NCBI RefSeq assembly: GCF_010645075.1
Contig: NZ_JAADZV010000009.1
Coordinates: 1-64,000, forward strand
Reading direction: 5' to 3'
From: Flavobacterium limi
GTDB lineage: Bacteria > Bacteroidota > Bacteroidia > Flavobacteriales > Flavobacteriaceae
Length of the DNA stretch: 64,000 nt
The translations under genes were made by a program, and so were the position numbers. The notes under the pieces were generated by a model that worked only from the letters and a program-made list of their open reading frames with translations, did no database searches and was not told the DNA's origin. This document shows, one piece after another, positions 43,692 to 52,654 of this stretch. Each line of letters opens with the position of its first letter. The first letter of the stretch is position 1.

Positions 43692-46004
43692 ATGAATAAA
43701 ACAATTTTCAAAACCGGAATGTTGCTTTTAGCATCTTCTGTATTGATGACTGCTTATGGACAACAGCCCGGACAATTAACTTCTGATAAAGAATTTAAAG
43801 GAAAAATAGGCAGAACTGTTGCTGAATCACAAGAGTACCATCCCGAAAAGAAAAAAGCACCCGCAGGAGCACCAAACGTAATTGTGTTCCTGATTGATGA
43901 TGCCGGATACGGAACTTCAAGTGCTTTTGGAGGTCTGATGGAAACTCCGGTATTAGACAGTTTAGCGAATAACGGAATCCGTTATACCAATTTTCATTCA
44001 ACGGGTGTATGTTCCCCTACCCGAGCGGCATTGCTAACGGGTCGAAATCACCATTCGGTACACATGGGAACATTGAACTACAGTTCCAGCGGATTTCCGG
44101 GTTATGATGCCATCATGCCTGGCGACAAGGCAACAATTGCGGAAGTATTACATGAAAATAATTACAACTCCTTTGCTGTAGGTAAATATCACGTGGCTCC
44201 TCTTGATGAAATTACGGCAAACGGTCCTTTTGACAGATGGGCTGTGGGTCGTGGTTTTGATCATTTTTATGGTTTTCAGCTAGGGCATACAGATCAGTAT
44301 CATCCTAACTTATATGAAGATCGTAAAGTGATTGATATTGAACCCAACAACAAACATTTAACTACATTATTGGCCGACAAAGCCATCAGTTATATTTCGA
44401 ATCAGAAATCGATAGCACCGGAAAAACCGTTTTTCCTTTATTTTGCTACCGGAGCGATTCACTCTCCGCATCAGGTAGACAAAAAATGGAGCGACTTATA
44501 CAAAGGCAAATTTGACAAAGGCTGGGACTGGTATCGTGAAGAAGTATTTGCCCGCCAAAAAAAACTAGGCGTGATTCCTGCTAATGCAGTATTGCCAGAT
44601 CGTGATCCTACTGTAAAAGCATGGGACAGCTTAACGCCTGAGCAGAAAAAAGTATACGCCCGTTTTATGGAAGTATACGCCGGATTTTTAACCCATGCTG
44701 ATTATGAATTTGGTCGAATTGTTAACTATCTGAAAGAAATTGGACAATCAGATAATACCGTTATTCTGGTAAGTATTGGAGATAACGGATCCAGTCACAG
44801 CCCTGCAAATGGATCTTTTAATGGGTATATCAGCAGTCTGGATGAAGACAAACAAATAGCTGAACTTTATAAAAATATAGATAAAATCGGAACAGAACAT
44901 TCTTTTCAGGATGCTCCTTCGGGATGGACACAGGCTACCAACACACCTTTCCGGTTATGGAAAGCCGATCCTAACAGTGAAGGCGGAACGCACCAGCCTC
45001 TTATTGTAAATTACCCAAATGGCGGGTTTAAAAAAGGAGCTATTCACAATCAATATGGCCACGTAATTGATATTGCCCCTACTATTTATGAACTAACAGG
45101 CGCAAAAGTACCCGAAGTAATAAAAGGCTACAAACAACAGCCAATTGAAGGTATCAGTCTGGTTTATTCATTTAAAAATGCAGAAGCACCCAGCCGTCAC
45201 ACTGTTCAGTATTATGAACTTTTTGGAAAACGTGCTATTGTTAAAGACGGCTGGAAAGCTTCGGTTTTTCACAAATCAGGAACCGATTTTTCTAAAGATG
45301 TATGGGAACTGTATAATCTGAATGAAGATTTTAACGAACGTATCGATTTGGCTAAAAAATTTCCGGAAAAGGTAAAAGAATTACAGGCTTTATTTGATGC
45401 TGAAGCTATTAAATATAACGTATATCCATTGGCTGATCACGCATTAGGGCACAGTGCCGGCGGTAGAGAACGCAGTCCGTTTGGATTGAAAAATAAAGTG
45501 GTTTTATATCCCGGAATTGATCAGTTCCTTACTTACAGCGGACCGCAATTTCAGAACGATCCATTCTCCATCACTGCCGATATAGAACTAAAATCAAAAA
45601 CCGAACAAGGTGTTCTTTTTGCTACCGGTTCTGAATTTGACGGTTTAAGTTTATTCATCAAAGATGGAAAATTCATTGTTGCCCACAACTCGGGAAGCAT
45701 AATCAAACATTTAGAATCGAATATTCCGGTTCCTGTCGGAAAATCAAAACTAAGATTTGAATTCAATTATATTACACCTATTAAAGGCAATAAAGACCGA
45801 AATCTTCCTGCCGGAACTGAGTCCATTTACATCAATGGTACAAAAGTGGCCGAAAGACCAATTGTGGCATCCGAAGGCAGAATTGGGATTTATAAAGACG
45901 GTATTGATGTAGGTGCAGACCGCAACTCCCCTGTTTCAGATAAGTACAAAGTTCCGTTTAATTTCACAGGAAAACTGAATAACATTACGATAGAATACAA
46001 ATAA
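43692..46004 (+). CDS. Arylsulfatase 4 with C-terminal LamG-like domain
   Basis: Exported AtsA-type arylsulfatase of 770 aa. Signal peptide (GMLLLASSVLMTAYGQ), metal ligands Asp69-Asp70 (VFLIDDAGYG), formylglycine precursor Cys107 in CSPTRAALLTGRNHH, GKYH intact, TGAIHSPHQ and SIGDNGSS. C-terminal LamG-like domain from about 590 (FSITADIELKSKTEQGVLFA). Close relative of arylsulfatase 3. Follows the enolase-family gene by 40 bp. Confidence 0.92.
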   Translation: MNKTIFKTGMLLLASSVLMTAYGQQPGQLTSDKEFKGKIGRTVAESQEYHPEKKKAPAGAPNVIVFLIDDAGYGTSSAFGGLMETPVLDSLANNGIRYTNFHSTGVCSPTRAALLTGRNHHSVHMGTLNYSSSGFPGYDAIMPGDKATIAEVLHENNYNSFAVGKYHVAPLDEITANGPFDRWAVGRGFDHFYGFQLGHTDQYHPNLYEDRKVIDIEPNNKHLTTLLADKAISYISNQKSIAPEKPFFLYFATGAIHSPHQVDKKWSDLYKGKFDKGWDWYREEVFARQKKLGVIPANAVLPDRDPTVKAWDSLTPEQKKVYARFMEVYAGFLTHADYEFGRIVNYLKEIGQSDNTVILVSIGDNGSSHSPANGSFNGYISSLDEDKQIAELYKNIDKIGTEHSFQDAPSGWTQATNTPFRLWKADPNSEGGTHQPLIVNYPNGGFKKGAIHNQYGHVIDIAPTIYELTGAKVPEVIKGYKQQPIEGISLVYSFKNAEAPSRHTVQYYELFGKRAIVKDGWKASVFHKSGTDFSKDVWELYNLNEDFNERIDLAKKFPEKVKELQALFDAEAIKYNVYPLADHALGHSAGGRERSPFGLKNKVVLYPGIDQFLTYSGPQFQNDPFSITADIELKSKTEQGVLFATGSEFDGLSLFIKDGKFIVAHNSGSIIKHLESNIPVPVGKSKLRFEFNYITPIKGNKDRNLPAGTESIYINGTKVAERPIVASEGRIGIYKDGIDVGADRNSPVSDKYKVPFNFTGKLNNITIEYK

Positions 46005-46145
46005 TAAATCAACACAACAGCGATTAATTTAAGACGAATTAGTCGATTTGTGTTTAAAAAAGAAGTTGAAACTGTTTTAAAATCAAGTTATGATATTAAA
46101 TTAACACTTTAAAACAGCTAATAAATTAAACAACTATTCATTAAA

Positions 46146-47405
46146 ATGTCTAAAAAAACTAAACAATTTAACCTTCATGAAGACTGGACAGTCGTACTAT
46201 TAGGATTTGTAATAATCGGAATTTCGTTATTTATATTTCTTCCCGAAGTTCCGGTATTCAAATGGTCCAATGGAATCGATTTACTGAATGATGTACTCGC
46301 TGTAGGAAATCTGAAAATCCTGATAATCCAATTTATTTATCTGATTATTATTGGCGGTATCGCTGCATATTTAATCGGTAAATCAGTAAAAAACTTTTTA
46401 TTGGGTTATCCAATCGTATATCTGCTGACAGTTTTAGCATTAATTATTGCCGGAAATACATTCATAAAAGGGCTTAATTTAGAAGCGGTAATTTTTAGTC
46501 TGATCATTGGTCTGACTATCGGTAATTTTTTCAAACTTCCGGAATGGTTCCGTTCAGCCCTTTCAACGGAAGTTTTTGTGAAAATAGGTTTGGTTTTATT
46601 GGGAACGGGTGTAATTTTTTCAGATATTTTAAAAGCAGGTTCTTTAGGTCTGATTCAGGCATTAATTGTGGTTTTATCAGTTTGGTATTTTGCTTTCTGG
46701 CTTTGTAAAAAATTAAAAGTTGATGATGAACTCACCATGATGATTTCGAGTGCGGTTTCCATTTGCGGAGTTTCGGCAGCTATTGCAACTTCGGGAGCAA
46801 TTAAAGGCGATTCAAAAAAACTGTCTTATGTAATTTCGATGGTATTAGTAACCGCCATTCCGATGATGATTTTCATGCCCATAATTGCAAAATATTTTAA
46901 TTTTCCTGAAGAAGTAACCGGAGCCTGGCTTGGAGGAAGCATCGATACATCCGGAGCTGTTGTAGCATCGGGAACACTGGTTGGAGAAACAGCTTTAAAA
47001 ATCAGTACGATTGTCAAATTCTCTCAAAATGTTTTATTGGGACTGGCTGCTTTCGCCATCTCAGTTTACTGGACGTATACTCATAATAAATCTGCAGAAG
47101 CTGTTGCCTCAAAACCTACATTAGGCGTGATTTGGGAACGTTTTCCAAAGTTTGTACTTGGATTTATTGGAGCTTCAATAGTCTTTTCATTTCTAATTTC
47201 TTCTGAAACAAGAGATACTGTAAAAGACGGTCTGAAAAATATTCAGGGAATCTGGTTTGCCCTCGCTTTTACCAGTATTGGTCTTGAAACCAACTTTAAG
47301 GATTTATTCAGTAACAACAGCAAAAAGCCTTTATATGCTTTTTTGATCGCGCAATTTTTTAATATCATTATCACGCTGATTATTGCTTTTTTGTTGTTTG
47401 GATAA
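46146..47405 (+). CDS. yeiH: YeiH family putative sulfate exporter
   Basis: Inner-membrane protein of 419 aa with about ten hydrophobic segments; family PF03601 (YeiH/UPF0324). Recognisable stretches are IGLVLLGTGVIFSDIL, ISSAVSICGVSAAIATSGAI and WLGGSIDTSGAVVASG. The family is annotated as putative sulfate exporter but is poorly tested. As the last gene of an operon of sulfatases it could move the released sulfate or sulfite across the inner membrane; direction is not known. Confidence 0.87.
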   Translation: MSKKTKQFNLHEDWTVVLLGFVIIGISLFIFLPEVPVFKWSNGIDLLNDVLAVGNLKILIIQFIYLIIIGGIAAYLIGKSVKNFLLGYPIVYLLTVLALIIAGNTFIKGLNLEAVIFSLIIGLTIGNFFKLPEWFRSALSTEVFVKIGLVLLGTGVIFSDILKAGSLGLIQALIVVLSVWYFAFWLCKKLKVDDELTMMISSAVSICGVSAAIATSGAIKGDSKKLSYVISMVLVTAIPMMIFMPIIAKYFNFPEEVTGAWLGGSIDTSGAVVASGTLVGETALKISTIVKFSQNVLLGLAAFAISVYWTYTHNKSAEAVASKPTLGVIWERFPKFVLGFIGASIVFSFLISSETRDTVKDGLKNIQGIWFALAFTSIGLETNFKDLFSNNSKKPLYAFLIAQFFNIIITLIIAFLLFG

Positions 47406-47461
47406 TATTTTAGAATGAAACTGAGCTTCATTTTATAATTATTAGAAGTTGAAAACTTAAG

Positions 47462-47508
47462 AAAAAGAGTGTGAAATACTTAAAAACGGTATTTTACACT
47501 CTTTTTTT
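47462..47508 (+). terminator. Rho-independent terminator of sulfur operon 1
   Basis: AAAAAGAGTGTGAAATAC from 47462 pairs with GTATTTTACACTCTTTTT up to about 47508, long stem and T run, 57 bp after yeiH. Confidence 0.8.
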
Positions 47509-47629
47509 ATTTCATATCAAAACAGAAACACTAAATCATAAAAATTTAAAAATCAATAGATTACAAACACAAATTAACAAATCACAGAGAATTCCTTCCC
47601 TATTGCTTTCAAAAAAAATAAAAAAACTT

Positions 47630-47659
47630 TTGGATATTATTATATTAAATTTAACTTTG
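47630..47659 (+). promoter_or_regulatory. Promoter of the sulfur operon 2 leader cassette
   Basis: TTG at 47630-47632, 19-bp spacer, TAACTTTG at 47652-47659. Sequence from about 47640 to 47798 aligns with the cassettes at 22362-22534 and 55952-56106. Confidence 0.75.
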
Positions 47660-47780
47660 TCTATAGGATTAGTAGGATTTAAAATCATATTAAAAATAAA
47701 AACATCTTATTTTGAAAACAACAGTCAACAACACAAATTACATTCTTCCTAAAAACTACATCTATAACACGTTTGGTTAT

Positions 47781-47798
47781 ATGTGCAGCTGTTGTTAA
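47781..47798 (+). CDS. Leader peptide Met-Cys-Ser-Cys-Cys (uORF)
   Basis: ATG TGC AGC TGT TGT TAA, about 122 nt downstream of the promoter. Third member variant of the Met-Cys-X-Cys-Cys set. Synonymous change of the last Cys codon (TGT here, TGC in the first cassette) supports selection on the peptide or on cysteine decoding. Confidence 0.7.
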   Translation: MCSCC

Positions 47799-47978
47799 AT
47801 CTTCACTATTTTTCGTTCAGGCGATTCACTATTAAATCAATCTTAAAACGAACCTGTAAAATCATCACATGCTTCTTATTGTTAATACCACACTCATTAT
47901 AGCCTATTCTGCAAAAGAAAGCATGTTCAATTATATCCAAAAATTAAAAGAAAAACAAATTTAAAACTAAAAGAAAAA

Positions 47979-48005
47979 ATGAAGAAAATGTACAGTAACT
48001 GCTAA
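47979..48005 (+). CDS. Second leader peptide MKKMYSNC before the susC 3 hairpin
   Basis: Eight-codon ORF ending TGC TAA, 9 nt before a hairpin homologous to those ahead of susC 1 and susC 2. Shares MKKM with the susC 1 uORF. Confidence 0.6.
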   Translation: MKKMYSNC

Positions 48006-48014
48006 AAAACAAAA

Positions 48015-48106
48015 TATTTCTGCGGCAACGGAAATAATAAAGTTTAAAGAAAATTTATCGCTAAATCAAAGGAACAACAGAGAGTTTAAACAAACTTTCA
48101 GGGCTT
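48015..48106 (+). promoter_or_regulatory. Conserved leader RNA element of susC 3
   Basis: Stem TATTTCTG (48015-48022) / CGGAAATA (48029-48036) with loop CGGCAA and one G-T pair, shorter than the other two. It is followed by the stretch ending ATTTATCGCTAAAT (to 48066), identical to susC 1 over 23 bases, and by AGTTT/AAACT (48083-48096) with TTTCAGGGCTTC before the start codon. Confidence 0.6.
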
Positions 48107-48136
48107 CTTTTATAATTACCAAAACTATATTACGTA

Positions 48137-51100
48137 ATGAAAAATAATATAAACATCCTTTTATGGATTAGTATTTTATTGATTTCAACGGGAATTAATG
48201 CCCAAAATACACAAGCTACAATTAACTCTACACTCAACGGAACTGTTATTGATCAGGTTACCAATCAGCCAATTCCGGGAGTTAACATTCAGATTAAAGG
48301 TACCACCCACTCTGCTGTAACAGATTTAGATGGAAAGTTCTACTTCCAGACAGGTCAAAAGTTTCCATACATATTAATTGTAAGTTACATTGGATATGTT
48401 ACAGCTGAAATAACAGCCAATACTGATTTTGTTCAGATTTCTTTAAAAGAAGACCGAAAAGAACTGGACGAACTTGTAATCATCGGATACGGAAGCACTA
48501 CCAAAAAGGATTATACAGGTGCCGCTGAAACCGTTTCTTCTACAGCATTAAAAGCAACCCAGCGAACACTCGAAAGTTCACTTCAGGGATCTGTAGCTGG
48601 GGTAAATGTAACCCAGACTTCAGGTCAGCCTGGTGCAGGATTAAGTATCCGAATCCGCGGAGGAAGTTCGATTCAGGGAGGAAATGAGCCGCTTTATGTA
48701 GTGGACGGTTTTCCGCTTTACAATTCCGATTTCACAGCGGGAGTGCTGAGCGGTACGCCAACCAATCCTTTATCTTCTATAAATCCTGCAGATATTGAAT
48801 CGATTACCGTTTTAAAAGATGCTTCATCTACAGCAATCTACGGATCAAGAGGTGCAAATGGAGTTGTGATTATTACCACTAAAAAAGGATCTGCAAGTGC
48901 CATGACCGTAAATTATGATTTCACGATTGGACAGCAGGAAGTCCGCAATAAAGTGGATGTTCTGGATGCAAAAGGTTTTGCCCGGCTTAGAAATGCAGCA
49001 CTTTACGATACAAATCCGGCTTTAGGACCAAACCAATATTTAACCGATGCACAAATTGCCGCATTAGGTAAAGGTGTTGACTGGCAGGAAGAAGCTTTTC
49101 AAAAAGGACTTGTACAAAATCATCAGTTAAGTGTTTCGGGGGGTAACAATCAAACGAAATATGCCGTTTCCGGAAATTATTACAATCAGGAAGGAATTAT
49201 TAAAAACACCGGTTTTGAAAGACTAAGCGGAAGAGTCAATTTGACTTCCAAAATAAGCAGTAAAGCAAGATTTGGTTTGAATCTTACCATTGCAGAAACA
49301 AAATCAAAAGTTGCTCCGGCAGGTTTGATCACTTCTCTACTGAGCATGCCTCCTACTGCGACTATTTATGAGTCGGACGGGAGCTACACTTTGCGTAATC
49401 CTTTTGAAAACATATTTGCAAACCCGATTGCAACCTTAAACGAACGTAAAAACGAGGCAATTACAGATCGTATCCTCGGAACGATTTATGGGGAATATGA
49501 TATTTTGAAAAATTTAGTTTTTAAAGTATCTTTTGGAACAGATTTAATTTTCAACAAAGAGAAAAGTTACCTCCCATCTTCTATTTATGAAGGTTTGATT
49601 ACGAACGGAGAAGGTAGAATTGGTACAGCGGATTCCAGAACATGGCTGAATGAAAATACCCTTACCTACTCTAAAGTTTTTGCAGAAAAACACAGTCTGA
49701 ATGTTCTGGCCGGTTATACACAGCAAAATTCTACAAGGGAATTTGTTACGGCAGGATCGCAGCAGTTTGTAAACGATGTAACCTATTATTACAGCCTTCA
49801 AAGCGGGAATGTAGCGTTAATGCCTACTTCGGGAGAAAGTACCTGGGCTTTGAATTCATACCTATCAAGGGTAAATTACAATTACGATTCAAAATATTTC
49901 TTAACAGCAAGTTTAAGAGCCGATGGTTCTTCCAGATTCGGAAAAAACAACAAATGGGGTTACTTTCCTTCTTTTGCTGCAGCATGGCAAATTAGCAATG
50001 AAGACTTTTTTGCTCCTGTAAAAGATGTCATCAACAGCTTAAAGATCAGAACCAGTTACGGTGCTACAGGAAATCAGGAAATTGGAGAATACCAGTCGCT
50101 TGCAACATTAAGCAGCGTAAAATACCTTTTTGGAGACCAGATTTATACTGGTTTTACACCAACCAGAATCTCAAATGACGATTTAGGATGGGAACTGACC
50201 AACCAGTTTGATGCAGGTGTTGACGTAGGTTTCTTCAACGATAAATTAAACCTGACTGTTGATGTTTACCGCAAAACTACCAAAGATTTATTATTGGCAG
50301 TTCAGATTCCGTACACGACCGGATTTACATCTTCCCTTCAAAACTTTGGTACCGTACAAAATCAGGGAATTGAGTTAGGAATCAATACAGCGCTTGGAAA
50401 TACAGCCTTTTCATGGACTTCAAATTTTAATATTTCATTCAACAGCAATAAAATTATAGCTTTAGGAAATGATGCTGAATTCTACACTTTCGGAAATTAT
50501 ATCCTGAGAAAAGGAGAATCATTAGGTACTTTTTACGGTGCTGTAACCGACGGAATATTGCAGACAGCTGATATTGCTACAAAAGGGGTATTTACAGGAA
50601 ATGCAACTCCTAAAGCAGGAGACCGTTTATACAAAGATATTAATGGAGACGGTGCTTTTACAACCGCTGCAGACAGAACCAGCATTGGCGATGCTCAGCC
50701 TGATTTTATATTTGGCTTCACAAACAATTTTACTTACAGAGGTTTTGAATTATCAGCGCTTATCAATGGATCTGTTGGAAATAAAATCCTGAACGGAAAT
50801 GCACAGGCCTTAGAATTATACAACGGTCAGCAAAATGCTTCTACAAGCGCTTTGGATGCCTGGACACCAACAAATCCAAGTACGACAACACCTCGTGCAA
50901 AGCTGGATCCGGCTCCCGTTTTTTCAAACCGATTTGTTGAAGACGGCTCTTTCGTGAGAATCAAGAATATCACGTTCAGTTATAATTTACCAAAGAAGAT
51001 TTCGGAGAAACTGCTCCTGACTTCAGTGAAATTCAGAGTGGTTGGAGAAAACCTTTTCACTTTTACCAAATACACAGGATTCGATCCTGAGGTAACCAAC

Positions 51101-51184
51101 GGAACCACTATTTCTCCTGGAACAGATACCGGAATTTATCCGGCATCTAAAACAATTTCAGGTGGTTTAACTGTAACATTTTAA
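48137..51184 (+). CDS. SusC/RagA family TonB-dependent outer-membrane transporter 3
   Basis: TonB-dependent importer of 1015 aa. Signal peptide 1-22 (ILLWISILLISTGINAQ), carboxypeptidase-D-like domain (GTVIDQVTNQPIPGVNIQIK), plug (ELVIIGYGSTTKKDYTGAAE, LYVVDGFPLYN, LKDASSTAIYGSRGANGVV), then the barrel ending GGLTVTF. The N-terminal 60 residues are close to those of SusC 1, matching the shared leader, so the two operons probably arose by duplication. SusD partner 11 bp downstream. Confidence 0.93.
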   Translation: MKNNINILLWISILLISTGINAQNTQATINSTLNGTVIDQVTNQPIPGVNIQIKGTTHSAVTDLDGKFYFQTGQKFPYILIVSYIGYVTAEITANTDFVQISLKEDRKELDELVIIGYGSTTKKDYTGAAETVSSTALKATQRTLESSLQGSVAGVNVTQTSGQPGAGLSIRIRGGSSIQGGNEPLYVVDGFPLYNSDFTAGVLSGTPTNPLSSINPADIESITVLKDASSTAIYGSRGANGVVIITTKKGSASAMTVNYDFTIGQQEVRNKVDVLDAKGFARLRNAALYDTNPALGPNQYLTDAQIAALGKGVDWQEEAFQKGLVQNHQLSVSGGNNQTKYAVSGNYYNQEGIIKNTGFERLSGRVNLTSKISSKARFGLNLTIAETKSKVAPAGLITSLLSMPPTATIYESDGSYTLRNPFENIFANPIATLNERKNEAITDRILGTIYGEYDILKNLVFKVSFGTDLIFNKEKSYLPSSIYEGLITNGEGRIGTADSRTWLNENTLTYSKVFAEKHSLNVLAGYTQQNSTREFVTAGSQQFVNDVTYYYSLQSGNVALMPTSGESTWALNSYLSRVNYNYDSKYFLTASLRADGSSRFGKNNKWGYFPSFAAAWQISNEDFFAPVKDVINSLKIRTSYGATGNQEIGEYQSLATLSSVKYLFGDQIYTGFTPTRISNDDLGWELTNQFDAGVDVGFFNDKLNLTVDVYRKTTKDLLLAVQIPYTTGFTSSLQNFGTVQNQGIELGINTALGNTAFSWTSNFNISFNSNKIIALGNDAEFYTFGNYILRKGESLGTFYGAVTDGILQTADIATKGVFTGNATPKAGDRLYKDINGDGAFTTAADRTSIGDAQPDFIFGFTNNFTYRGFELSALINGSVGNKILNGNAQALELYNGQQNASTSALDAWTPTNPSTTTPRAKLDPAPVFSNRFVEDGSFVRIKNITFSYNLPKKISEKLLLTSVKFRVVGENLFTFTKYTGFDPEVTNGTTISPGTDTGIYPASKTISGGLTVTF

Positions 51185-51195
51185 AAAAGACAATC

Positions 51196-52653
51196 ATGAA
51201 AAAGACAATCCTATATAGTTTATCCCTTCTTTTTATCATAAGTGCCTGCAATCCTTTGGATGAAAATCCAAAAGCTTTTATCGGTACAGGTAACTTCTAC
51301 AATACAACAGAAGATGCTGATGCCGCTGTATTATCCATTTATAATGCTATCAACAGCAGTACACATACACTTTACAATCGTCTGATCCAAATTTCAACAG
51401 AAATGGCAACTGATGATTATGAAGCAGGACCAAGAGCCAGAAATGCACATGTTAGAGCTTTATCAAATTTGACTCACGATGCCTCAAATGACCGAATGCT
51501 GGAAATCTGGCGTCAAAGTTATGACGGAATAAACAGAGCGAATGTGGCCATTGATAACATTTCTAAAAACCCGAATTTAAATTCGCAAAAAGATAAAGAT
51601 CTGATTAATGAAGCAAAATTTTTAAGAGCAGTTTTATATTTCAATATTGTGAGATGGTTTGGAGATGTCCCGTTGATTTTACACGAAACAAAAAGCCTGA
51701 CACCGGAAGCTCTTAATGTTACCAATACCCCTGAAGCAGAAGTTTACGCTCAGATTGAAGCCGATTTACTTGATGCTGAAGCCTTGCCTGTGGTACATCC
51801 TATTAAAGGAAGAATCACTTCGGGTGCGGCAAAAAGTTTATTGTCTAAAGTATATCTGACCCAGAAAAAATGGGAAAAAGCAGCTCAAAAAAGCAAGGAA
51901 GTAATCGACAGCAAAGTGTATGATTTATTCGAAAATTTCGCTGATGTGTTTAATGTCGCTACCAAAAACGGCAAAGAACATATTTTTTCAGCACAGTTTA
52001 AAGGGCTTACCAACTGGAATGGAAATATGCTTGCCTCTACTTCTGCCCCAAATACGGTTCCGGGAATTGCAGGAGATCATGCCGATGCATTGCACACTGC
52101 AGGTGGACTTTTTAACGCTTTCGCCGAAACGGACAAACGTAAATACATCACATTTGCTGTAGAATTTGTGAGTCCGACAGATGGCAAAACCTATAAAACG
52201 ATTCCGCATTTCAATAAATATTTTGATCCGGCAACTCCTGCATCTCCTGGACAGTCTTCAAAAAACACACCGATTATCAGGTTTGCAGAAATATTATTGA
52301 TTTATGCTGAAGCAGAAAACGAGCTGAACGGCCCAACAACATCCGCTTTTGAAGCCATTGACCGTATTAGGGAAAGAGCCGGAATTGATTTGCTGTTGGT
52401 AACTTCCCCTTCAATCAGCAAAGACGATTTTAGGGAAGCTGTTTTTGAAGAAAGAAGAAAAGAACTGGTTTATGAATACCAGCGCTGGTTTGACCTTGCC
52501 AGAAGAGGCCCTGATTATTTTGTGGCCAAACTAAAAGCGGCCGGTAAAACCAATGCACAGCCAAAACATGTTCATTTCCCGATTCCGCAAAGAGAACTGG
52601 ATCTGAATAAAAATTTGAAACAGGTTCCTGCATGGAGAGATAATGCGAATTGA
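51196..52653 (+). CDS. SusD/RagB family surface lipoprotein 3
   Basis: Outer-membrane lipoprotein of 485 aa; lipobox IISAC with Cys18. SusD landmarks: GNFYNTTEDADAAVLSIYNA, LINEAKFLRAVLYFNIVRWF, GAAKSLLSKVYLTQKKW, FEERRKELVYEYQRWFDLAR and HVHFPIPQRELDLN. Partner of SusC 3. Its stop codon lies 1 bp before the start of the sulfotransferase gene. Confidence 0.92.
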   Translation: MKKTILYSLSLLFIISACNPLDENPKAFIGTGNFYNTTEDADAAVLSIYNAINSSTHTLYNRLIQISTEMATDDYEAGPRARNAHVRALSNLTHDASNDRMLEIWRQSYDGINRANVAIDNISKNPNLNSQKDKDLINEAKFLRAVLYFNIVRWFGDVPLILHETKSLTPEALNVTNTPEAEVYAQIEADLLDAEALPVVHPIKGRITSGAAKSLLSKVYLTQKKWEKAAQKSKEVIDSKVYDLFENFADVFNVATKNGKEHIFSAQFKGLTNWNGNMLASTSAPNTVPGIAGDHADALHTAGGLFNAFAETDKRKYITFAVEFVSPTDGKTYKTIPHFNKYFDPATPASPGQSSKNTPIIRFAEILLIYAEAENELNGPTTSAFEAIDRIRERAGIDLLLVTSPSISKDDFREAVFEERRKELVYEYQRWFDLARRGPDYFVAKLKAAGKTNAQPKHVHFPIPQRELDLNKNLKQVPAWRDNAN

Positions 52654-52654
52654 T

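Noticed and set aside
47471-47752. Plus-strand ORF of 93 codons before susC 3
   Set aside because: Begins in the operon 1 terminator and overlaps the promoter cassette; no protein-like pattern and no counterpart in the other two cassettes.
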